Part shown: one piece after another, positions 5,648 to 10,366 of the stretch | Layout: each line of letters begins with the position of its first letter | How positions within the stretch are numbered: the stretch's first letter is position 1 | From: Candidatus Saccharimonadia bacterium | GTDB lineage: Bacteria > Patescibacteriota > Saccharimonadia > Saccharimonadales > SZUA-47 | Length of the DNA stretch: 10,366 nucleotides | Direction: 5' to 3' | Assembly (NCBI GenBank): GCA_938050265.1 | Contig: CALLJT010000013.1 | Location: forward strand, 1 to 10,366 | Notes under the pieces: model-generated | What the model saw: only the letters and a program-made list of their open reading frames with translations | Databases searched by the model: none | What the model was told of the DNA's origin: nothing | Made by a program: the position numbers and the translations under genes

Positions 5648-6685
5648 CTATTCGAGTACGATGCCGTTTTCGTTGTTGTGTGCAGCCCATGAAAACCACA
5701 TTTCAAAATATCCAGGCAGTACTGCGTCTCCCCAGTTCGCCGTCACCAGTCCTCTGTCAAATGTAACGGTGATGTCAGTGTCTGGCACCTCATATGTCCC
5801 GTCTTGTTTGTTTTGGCGTACCGCAATTGAGCTACCTTCAAGTGGCACAACATAGAATATTTCTTTTGCCGGAAACCGTTTGTCCTGAACAGACACTGGG
5901 AAAATCGTATCTTCCGTGTCTTCGTAGCCTGAATATGGCGTGTTGCCGTAATCACGATTTGAACCGGTATTAGTATCCATGACGACTGCGTCGGGAAAAC
6001 GCTCACGCGCATCGCCAAACGTTATAACTTGTGTCGGATGATGCGCAAGCTTTGTACCGGTACGCGCACCGACAACTGCTTCTCCACGTGCCTGTGACCA
6101 TAGATTTTCTGAGTCTTCGCGGCTATACATCAGTAGGTTAGACTCATATAACAGTCCGCTCACACCAAACTCAAGCACTTGCCCCTCTACATCACGCTCG
6201 AACACAATCGCGCTCCCACAGAGCGGACAAAACGTAATCGCAAGCGGCTTACCGCCAACAGTGTCGTTGACGATCTCGTGCCAGACCAGGATGTTGTACG
6301 GATACAGTTTAGTTTCACCGCCGTGCTGTACGACCATCACTTGCACTGCGTCTGGTATCCCCTCTGCATCCTGCAGCTGCGTAAACCGTGGGTCAGAAAT
6401 TGCCGGTATACCGTCTTTGCCGGGGCCACCACTCAGTATCTGGTCAAACGGTATTGACGACTGGCTAAAGTCCGCGTCAATCCCCGACCTACTCAGTGTT
6501 GAGGTGACGTCCTGTGTCTCGGATACGATAGCAATGTCGCTGCCGCTCTCTGCTCTATTAGACTGAGAGCTGTCGTCTGAACTCTTCATGCTTACATAGA
6601 ACAGCGCACCAAGTGCAGCGACGACTATCAGCCCAACTATATTGACCGTCAAACTTGATCGAGTTTTCGGTACTTGGTCCATCAT
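5648..6685 (-). CDS. Membrane-anchored DUF3179 domain protein
   Basis: A 345-residue protein with a short cytoplasmic N-terminus, one membrane segment (about 12-31), a Ser/Asp-rich linker (34-65) and an extracytoplasmic DUF3179 domain (about 75-340). Family hallmarks visible are PAISDPRF (94-101), the ITFCPLCGSAIVF block (150-162) with the CPLC pair C153/C156, FGVSGLLYESNLLMY (173-187), LWSQ..GEAVVG (195-206) and a closing GYFEMWFSWAAH (325-336). The biochemical role of DUF3179 is not known to me. The CxxC pair hints at metal binding or thiol chemistry. AAGGAG (6689-6694, minus) sits 3 bases before the first ATG and 6 before the second, so the second ATG (6682) may be the real start. It is the last gene of a three-gene operon, 17 bp after the thioredoxin-fold gene, which suggests a shared extracytoplasmic redox function. 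Confidence 0.88.
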   Translation of the reverse strand: MMDQVPKTRSSLTVNIVGLIVVAALGALFYVSMKSSDDSSQSNRAESGSDIAIVSETQDVTSTLSRSGIDADFSQSSIPFDQILSGGPGKDGIPAISDPRFTQLQDAEGIPDAVQVMVVQHGGETKLYPYNILVWHEIVNDTVGGKPLAITFCPLCGSAIVFERDVEGQVLEFGVSGLLYESNLLMYSREDSENLWSQARGEAVVGARTGTKLAHHPTQVITFGDARERFPDAVVMDTNTGSNRDYGNTPYSGYEDTEDTIFPVSVQDKRFPAKEIFYVVPLEGSSIAVRQNKQDGTYEVPDTDITVTFDRGLVTANWGDAVLPGYFEMWFSWAAHNNENGIVLE

Positions 6686-6688
6686 ATG

Positions 6689-6694
6689 CTCCTT
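6689..6694 (-). promoter_or_regulatory. Ribosome binding site that favours the second ATG of the DUF3179 gene
   Basis: AAGGAG on the minus strand is followed by CATATGATG. The spacing is 3 bases to the ATG at 6685 and 6 bases to the ATG at 6682; the latter is closer to the usual optimum. Confidence 0.6.
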
Positions 6695-6702
6695 GTTGCT
6701 GA

Positions 6703-7251
6703 TCAGATTTGGCTGTACAAGTCGCCGATACCACTCAGTCCTCGCCCAAACGGCCAGGTCTCTACCGCATTACCGGATTCGTCGAGCAAAACAAATGTAG
6801 ACTGCACGGTGACGCCGTACTGTTGTTTCAGTTCTGTGTCGTCGTCGAAGTTGGCTTGGATCATCGTGACGCCAGCCGGCACCCCCTGGTCTAATATATC
6901 GTCTTCGAATGCGTTACACGTAGGGCACCACGACGCGTGAAAAAATAAAACGCGCTTTGTATCTGCCGCATCTGCAATAGTCTGCACTCCTTCATAGTCA
7001 ACATACGTACCAGTGTTTTGTGTCGCAGCTGGGCTACTATCTGGCGCCTCTGACTGGGCCGGATCTTGCTCGTCTAAATCTGTAGTCGTAGTGTCGTTAA
7101 TAAGATCTGTGTCCTCTGATTTTTCTCTCCCGAGTGGCTGTGATGCAACTGTGTCTGACCCGCCCTCAGGGCTCGAGTCAGACGACTGCAGAGCGACAAC
7201 GCCCCCTCCAATTAGTAGTATTGCTGCAAATGCGTATAGTGCTGGTTTCAT
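6703..7251 (-). CDS. Membrane-anchored thioredoxin-fold protein (WCPTC)
   Basis: A 182-residue protein with an N-terminal membrane anchor or signal-anchor (about 5-22), a long disordered Ser/Asp/Glu/Thr-rich linker (23-82) and a thioredoxin domain (about 83-182). The active site is HASWCPTC (105-112) with C109 and C112. This is the thioredoxin CxxC position with PT in place of GP. At the usual cis-proline site the sequence reads VTVQSTFV (147-154), so proline appears replaced by S151. The domain should lie outside the membrane and carry out thiol-disulfide exchange, perhaps with the DUF3179 CPLC pair (inference). It starts 2 bp after the flavoprotein stop; a GGAAGGG lies upstream but farther from the ATG than usual. 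TlpA/DsbE-like roles are alternatives, but the typical haem-lyase context is absent. Confidence 0.88.
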   Translation of the reverse strand: MKPALYAFAAILLIGGGVVALQSSDSSPEGGSDTVASQPLGREKSEDTDLINDTTTTDLDEQDPAQSEAPDSSPAATQNTGTYVDYEGVQTIADAADTKRVLFFHASWCPTCNAFEDDILDQGVPAGVTMIQANFDDDTELKQQYGVTVQSTFVLLDESGNAVETWPFGRGLSGIGDLYSQI

Positions 7252-7253
7252 AG

Positions 7254-7808
7254 CTATAGATTTTCCCTTCCATATTTAAGTGCCTGAGCCATCCAAATAA
7301 GCTCATCATATGCCTTCTCCACATTCTGGCGAACGAACTCTTCTTTTGGCGACCCATCTTCATTGAATATATTCTGAACGCTCGGGAAGAACACATCAGT
7401 AAACGTCACGGCCATCCCAAGTTCACGTACAACCGGCACAAGTGATTCTACAGCTCTGGTACCACCCCATGGTCCAGCACTGACGCCAGCCAATGCAACT
7501 GGTTTATGTATATAGTTCTGTAGTTCGCTGTCGAGCAGACGCTTCAGCGACCCTGAAAAACTGTGATTATATTCAGGTACCACGATGAAAAACGCGTCGG
7601 CTTGCTCGGTGATTTTCGTGTATTTTGGATCTTTTGCCTCTGGGTCGTTGCCATCACCTGGCAATGTCAGCTCAGCTGGGTCTACCAACGTGACCGACAC
7701 CCCTGCGCGTGATTTTCCGACATCTGCCAGAAATTCCGCAACAACCATAGACTGGCGCTGTGCCCTGGTAGTACCCTCTATTACGACTATGTTGAGATCT
7801 TTCTTCAT
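7254..7808 (-). CDS. NAD(P)H-dependent FMN reductase-family flavoprotein
   Basis: A 184-residue flavodoxin-like protein of the NADPH-dependent FMN reductase (azoreductase/ArsH-like) family. The FMN phosphate loop is EGTTRAQRQS (11-20). A second signature is FIVVPEYNHSFSGSLKRLLD (74-93), where PEYN.S.SG..K..LD is the family's flavin-binding stretch, and VALAGVSAGPWGGTRA (104-119) forms the third flavin loop. Length fits the family. It transfers electrons from NAD(P)H to flavin or to quinones/azo compounds in the cytoplasm. It is the first gene of the minus-strand operon, with AGGAG at 7814-7818 five bases before the ATG, and is transcribed divergently from the ArsR-type regulator. That arrangement suggests it is the repressor's target. 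The exact substrate cannot be told. Confidence 0.9.
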   Translation of the reverse strand: MKKDLNIVVIEGTTRAQRQSMVVAEFLADVGKSRAGVSVTLVDPAELTLPGDGNDPEAKDPKYTKITEQADAFFIVVPEYNHSFSGSLKRLLDSELQNYIHKPVALAGVSAGPWGGTRAVESLVPVVRELGMAVTFTDVFFPSVQNIFNEDGSPKEEFVRQNVEKAYDELIWMAQALKYGRENL

Positions 7809-7849
7809 GTTCGCTCCTGGTTTATTGATGATTATTCAGATGCTGGTTA

Positions 7850-7878
7850 TTGACATATGTTTAAGTGTCCACTAAAAT
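7850..7878 (+). promoter_or_regulatory. Near-consensus sigma-70-type promoter of the ArsR gene (leaderless)
   Basis: TTGACA (7850-7855), a 17-base spacer and TAAAAT (7873-7878) form an almost perfect promoter. The expected transcription start, about 7 bases downstream, falls on the ATG at 7885, so the mRNA should have no leader or only a base or two. No Shine-Dalgarno precedes this ATG, which agrees. Confidence 0.8.
7852..7869. promoter_or_regulatory. Candidate ArsR operator in the divergent promoter region
   Basis: GACATATGTTTAAGTGTC has matching GACA/TGTC ends plus an ACATATGT core, and overlaps the -35 and spacer of the ArsR promoter. It lies between the two divergent genes, so binding could repress both. 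The symmetry is only partial; this is an inference from position and form. Confidence 0.4.
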
Positions 7879-7884
7879 GTTACC

Positions 7885-8190
7885 ATGATCACAGCAACCA
7901 AAGCAACACTCAGCAAGCGTGAACAAAAACTTGTCCACATAATGCAGCTTCTCGGGGATTCAACCCGCTATAAAATATTCAAGCTGATCATGTCAGGCGA
8001 AGAATTATGTGTCAGCGACATCGCTCACCGCCTGGATATATCCGTGTCAGCGGTGTCCCAGCACTTCCGAAACTTCGAGATGATCGGGCTCGTCAATAAA
8101 GAGCGTATGGGTCAGCGTATCTGCTACACCATGCGGCGCAACAACGAGTTTATCGAAACACTGTCAACGCTAACTGAAGAAGATGCATAG
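7885..8190 (+). CDS. ArsR-family winged-helix transcriptional regulator
   Basis: A 101-residue protein with the ArsR/SmtB layout: LGDSTRYKIFKLIM (23-36), then CVSDIAHRL as the first helix of the HTH, DISVSAVSQHFRNFEMIGLV (51-70) as the recognition helix, and the wing KERMGQRICYTM (72-83). In metal-sensing members the ELCVCD box provides two metal-binding cysteines. Here it reads ELCVSD, so C42 is kept and the second is S44. C80 lies in the wing. Metal sensing at the alpha-3 site is therefore unlikely, and a thiol or redox signal, or no ligand at all, is possible. It is divergent from the flavoprotein operon and 41 bp ahead of the glutaredoxin gene, and probably controls both. Its transcript appears leaderless. 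Confidence 0.9.
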   Translation: MITATKATLSKREQKLVHIMQLLGDSTRYKIFKLIMSGEELCVSDIAHRLDISVSAVSQHFRNFEMIGLVNKERMGQRICYTMRRNNEFIETLSTLTEEDA

Positions 8191-8231
8191 TAACAAAGAA
8201 GCGAAATAACAAGGATTTAGGAGTACACACC

Positions 8232-8480
8232 ATGGCACAACCAAAAATAACTATATACAGCACGGCAACCTGCGGATTCTGCAAAATGATCAAAGGCTAC
8301 CTCGCTGATAAAAAGCTCGAGTTCGAAGTAAAAATGGTCGACGAAGACCAAAACCTCGCTCGCGAACTCTATGAAAAAAGCGGACAGCTCGGCGTACCGT
8401 TCACCCTCATAGAACAAGACGGCGAAGAAGAAGCAATTCTCGGCTTCGACAAACGACGACTCGACGACCTCCTCGCGTAA
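8232..8480 (+). CDS. Glutaredoxin / NrdH-like redoxin
   Basis: An 82-residue single-domain glutaredoxin. It has the beta strand KITIYS, the active site TCGFC (13-17; C14 and C17), the cis-proline loop LGVPFTLI (53-60, P56), and the GFD turn (71-73) before the final helix RLDDLLA. Length is right for glutaredoxin/NrdH-type proteins. It reduces disulfides in the cytoplasm, using glutathione, another low-molecular-weight thiol or thioredoxin reductase as electron source; the sequence does not settle which. CGFC differs from the CPYC of classical glutaredoxins. AGGAG at 8219-8223 is 8 bases before the ATG. It follows the ArsR gene in the same direction and is closed by a strong terminator, so the two probably form a short operon. 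Confidence 0.93.
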   Translation: MAQPKITIYSTATCGFCKMIKGYLADKKLEFEVKMVDEDQNLARELYEKSGQLGVPFTLIEQDGEEEAILGFDKRRLDDLLA

Positions 8481-8500
8481 AAACCACGCGCCTCGTCCGA

Positions 8501-8530
8501 AGACACCCCTACTTGTGGGGTGTCTTTTTT
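8501..8530 (+). terminator. Rho-independent terminator after the glutaredoxin gene
   Basis: AGACACCCC (8501-8509) pairs perfectly with GGGGTGTCT (8517-8525) over a 7-base loop, followed by T to 8530. It is a textbook intrinsic terminator 20 bases after the stop codon. Confidence 0.93.
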
Positions 8531-8539
8531 AACATGCGG

Positions 8540-8545
8540 TATACT
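8540..8545 (+). promoter_or_regulatory. -10 element of the flippase-like gene
   Basis: TATACT lies 11 bases before the ATG at 8557, so transcription would start about 4-6 bases ahead of the start codon. No ribosome site and no good -35 are visible; the mRNA would be nearly leaderless. Confidence 0.5.
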
Positions 8546-8556
8546 TAAGCACAAGC

Positions 8557-9516
8557 ATGAAGCACCTCGTCAGAAAAGAACATCATCACCGACTCAAAAA
8601 GCGCCTCGCCCTTGAGATATTCGGACTCGCTGCGTTGACCGGCATCATGATTCAGCAGAGAGCACTTATCATTGACGCACTTGATACGCTCCGCTCTGGT
8701 GACCTGTTCTATATCATTATCCTTCTCGTGCTCTATTGGGTCATCACACCACTCACCCCGATTAGCTATCTACTGCTCGCAGACAAGAAACTTTCGCTGA
8801 ACACCACCATGCTGGCCCAAGTTGCTGCTTCAGGGCCAGGACGCATCATACCCGGTGGGCTTGGACACCTGAGTATCAGTGTCATGCACCTACGCAAAAG
8901 TGGCCTTCGGCTCGACCAAGCTGTCGTCGTCACTCTTGCCAATAACGTTATTGGGCTCAGCATCAGCGCCCTACTTGTGCTCGGTGCACTTGTAGCGCAT
9001 CCGACGATACTGCAGTCACTACGCAGCACGATCACAACCCAAACCGTGCTCTATGTATTGCTTGGTATCTTTGTCTCATTTGGCATCGTAGAGTGGGTCG
9101 TCCATGTCCGAGGCACCCGTGCCGCAGTGCGGAAAATCGCACAAGAATGGGGCAAATTATTCATGCACCTCATAGACAACCCCGGTAGACTCGCTCCGCT
9201 CATGATGATTGCGTGCGTGATATCGGTCGGGCATATAACGATGTTGATGCTTGCTGGCGTTGCACTCGGCGAATACATCGCACCGGTCGACGCCATATTA
9301 GCATTGAGTTTCGGTGTATTTCTTGGTGGCGCACTACCGACTCCTGGTGGATTTGGCGCAGTAGAAGCGGGCATGACATCTGCCCTGGTTGTACTTGGCT
9401 ACGACCCATCGGCTGCGATCAGCGTCGCGCTACTCCAGAGGTTTGCAACGTACTGGCAGCCACTCATACCGGGTGTGCTGTCATATCTCTATCTGCGCGA
9501 ACGCAACCTACTGTAA
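8557..9516 (+). CDS. YbhN/UPF0104-type (lysylphosphatidylglycerol synthase TM-like) membrane protein
   Basis: A 319-residue integral membrane protein with about seven or eight hydrophobic segments (roughly 20-40, 51-75, 122-147, 162-183, 212-238, 243-262, 268-285, 297-312). The family signatures are GPGRIIPGGLG (93-103), PTPGGFGAVEAG (261-272), a conserved arginine R295 in LLQRFATYW, and a final QPLIPGVLSYLYLRER. This is the transmembrane domain shared by UPF0104/YbhN proteins and the flippase part of MprF. No aminoacyl-transfer domain is attached. It may move or bind a lipid or isoprenoid-linked substrate; the substrate is unknown. It sits between a terminator and the convergent sodX gene (9-bp gap), so it is probably transcribed alone and may have no link to the redox genes beyond position. 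Confidence 0.88.
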   Translation: MKHLVRKEHHHRLKKRLALEIFGLAALTGIMIQQRALIIDALDTLRSGDLFYIIILLVLYWVITPLTPISYLLLADKKLSLNTTMLAQVAASGPGRIIPGGLGHLSISVMHLRKSGLRLDQAVVVTLANNVIGLSISALLVLGALVAHPTILQSLRSTITTQTVLYVLLGIFVSFGIVEWVVHVRGTRAAVRKIAQEWGKLFMHLIDNPGRLAPLMMIACVISVGHITMLMLAGVALGEYIAPVDAILALSFGVFLGGALPTPGGFGAVEAGMTSALVVLGYDPSAAISVALLQRFATYWQPLIPGVLSYLYLRERNLL

Positions 9517-9525
9517 CACGACCAG

Positions 9526-9810
9526 CTATAGCGCGCGATTCTTCCGTGGCCAGATAACCTTTGCCACGACATGCCGATCGTTGATCCAGCCATAATGACG
9601 ACTGTCTCGCGACTGATCCTGGTTATCACCCAGCACAAACACCTGGCCGTTTTCGTGCTGAACGATACGCTTTAGCATCTCTTTGCCTTCTGCGAACACG
9701 ATAACCACGTCACCAACGTCAAACTTCCGTGTATTGCTCACCAGAACCGTTTGACCAGTACGGTACGCAGGCAGCATGCTGTCGCCTTTGACGAGCCGTA
9801 AATGCCACAT
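9526..9810 (-). CDS. sodX: Nickel-type superoxide dismutase maturation protease (S26 family)
   Basis: A 94-residue S26 (signal peptidase I-like) serine protease. The Ser/Lys dyad is S11 in KGDSMLP (8-14) and K47 in EMLKRIV (44-50). The later box is LGDNQDQSRDSRHYGWI (60-76), with the GDN and D-SR elements of signal peptidases. Small size, no membrane segment and position directly after sodN identify it as the enzyme that removes the sodN propeptide to expose the nickel-binding His1. Cleavage should fall after A15 of SodN, giving HCDVPCG. It begins 20 bp after the sodN stop, and an in-frame TAG two codons upstream fixes the start near this ATG. An AGGGTG upstream is a weak ribosome site. It probably acts in the cytoplasm, as the propeptide is too short and polar for a normal signal. 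Confidence 0.93.
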   Translation of the reverse strand: MWHLRLVKGDSMLPAYRTGQTVLVSNTRKFDVGDVVIVFAEGKEMLKRIVQHENGQVFVLGDNQDQSRDSRHYGWINDRHVVAKVIWPRKNRAL

Positions 9811-9830
9811 CAGCTACAGCACCCTACAGA

Positions 9831-10250
9831 TTACTTTTTACTATCCGCGAACATATGTGCGACGGTGTGCACCATGTCCTGCAGTTTACTGCACTCATCC
9901 ACACTATTTGTTTGCTTGACGGTGCTACACTGCTTGACTGCTTTCCAGAACACGTCATGTAGATCAGGAAACGCCTCGAGATGCTCAGGCTTGAAGTAGT
10001 CGCTCCACAGCAGGTAGAGTTCGTCTTTGCATTTTTGAGCGTGTTTTTCTTTGGTCATAATACATCGTATTGCCGTATTCATTGACTCTGGATCTTCATC
10101 ATCAACTTCGCCTATTTCTGCATATTTTTCGGCCATTCTGTGACAGGTAGCTGCTGCGTGGGTCATCGTATCTGTTTCGTATATACCACACGGCACATCA
10201 CAGTGTGCGTATACGGGCGAAATCAGAGCCGTTTTTATCTTGTCGAACAT
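9831..10250 (-). CDS. sodN: Nickel superoxide dismutase precursor
   Basis: A 139-residue precursor. The diagnostic nickel hook HCDVPCGIY lies at 16-24. After removal of the 15-residue leader ending in VYA, His1, Cys2 and Cys6 of the mature enzyme would ligate Ni and disproportionate superoxide. A second family landmark, LWSDYFKPEHLEAFPDLH, is at 81-98. Further cysteines are seen at 36, 63, 74, 108 and 120; the well-studied Streptomyces enzyme, as I recall it, has only the two hook cysteines. The 15-residue leader is about as long as that of other SodN proteins. The start has a strong GGAGGG (10252-10257 minus) just upstream of the ATG. It is first in a two-gene unit with sodX. The function is secure; the role of the extra cysteines is unknown. 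Confidence 0.96.
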   Translation of the reverse strand: MFDKIKTALISPVYAHCDVPCGIYETDTMTHAAATCHRMAEKYAEIGEVDDEDPESMNTAIRCIMTKEKHAQKCKDELYLLWSDYFKPEHLEAFPDLHDVFWKAVKQCSTVKQTNSVDECSKLQDMVHTVAHMFADSKK

Positions 10251-10284
10251 TATCCCTCCAAACCTTACATGTATCTACTATCTA

Positions 10285-10290
10285 AGTATA
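10285..10290 (-). promoter_or_regulatory. -10 element, probable sodN promoter
   Basis: TATACT on the minus strand lies 35 bases before the sodN ATG, giving a leader of about 27 bases that contains the GGAGGG site. No strong -35 is seen at 17 bases. A second TATACT lies farther upstream at 10350-10355. Confidence 0.5.
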
Positions 10291-10310
10291 CACGACGTAC
10301 GGCTTTATTA

Positions 10311-10338
10311 GTGCCTGCGCTGACCCGCAGTCACTTTT
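10311..10338 (+). terminator. GC-rich hairpin with T-run on the plus strand, upstream of sodN
   Basis: GTG-C-CTGCG (10311-10319) pairs with CGCAG-T-CAC (10326-10334) over CTGACC, followed by TTTTT. As a terminator it would act on plus-strand transcription, yet no plus-strand gene precedes it. On the minus strand it lies upstream of the sodN promoter and could instead be a regulator site. Confidence 0.4.
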
Positions 10339-10366
10339 TCCTCAAGAGTAGTATAAGCGTAGTGCA

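Noticed and set aside
8217..8417. Minus-strand frame opposite the glutaredoxin gene.
   Set aside because: It is the antisense of the TCGFC protein, which has its own ribosome site and terminator.
9213..9557. 114-codon plus frame overlapping the flippase-like gene and sodX end.
   Set aside because: It is out of frame with the conserved PTPGGFGAVE membrane protein, rich in Arg/Trp/Cys and without a family match.

Overview
The window looks like a bacterial chromosome segment of moderate GC, split into an accessory half (about 1-5170) and a redox half (about 5648-10250), with a tRNA-Gln gene and a structured non-coding stretch between them. A Candidate Phyla Radiation (Patescibacteria) host, perhaps Saccharibacteria, is my best guess. 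It rests only on the mix of families: a compact nickel superoxide dismutase locus, small redox proteins, tight operons and apparently leaderless promoters. UGA is used as a normal stop (246-248), so this is not a recoded lineage.

Region 1-3461 is a tightly overlapping three-gene operon on +. It holds the C-terminal end of a large MmeI-like (type IIG/PglX-like) DNA methyltransferase that runs off the left edge, an SF2 (DEAD/DEAH) helicase, and a GIY-YIG (T5orf172/MUG113-like) nuclease. The 4-bp and 8-bp overlaps suggest translational coupling. A modification enzyme, a DNA motor and a nuclease in one transcript look like a restriction or anti-phage system. It is not BREX or DISARM as far as the visible genes show.

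Region 3502-5164 holds a large serine recombinase (+) that converges with a small DUF2726 protein (-). They suggest that the left half is, or was, part of a mobile genomic island.

Region 5165-5647 holds an intact tRNA-Gln (CUG anticodon, CCA encoded, - strand) and, about 180 bp away, a broken second copy. That copy shares an exact 31-bp repeat with the intact gene and is interrupted by hairpin-forming DNA. A possible attachment site or tRNA-duplication scar is visible here.

Region 5648-10250 is a redox and stress cluster. The minus-strand operon encodes an NAD(P)H-dependent FMN reductase-like flavoprotein, a membrane-anchored thioredoxin-fold protein and a membrane-anchored DUF3179 protein. 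Divergent from it, on +, are an ArsR-type repressor with an excellent leaderless promoter, a glutaredoxin with its own terminator, and a YbhN/UPF0104-type flippase-like membrane protein. At the right end, on -, sodN (nickel superoxide dismutase with a short propeptide) is followed by sodX (its S26-family maturation peptidase). Together these genes fit thiol/flavin redox control plus superoxide removal, probably partly under the ArsR protein.
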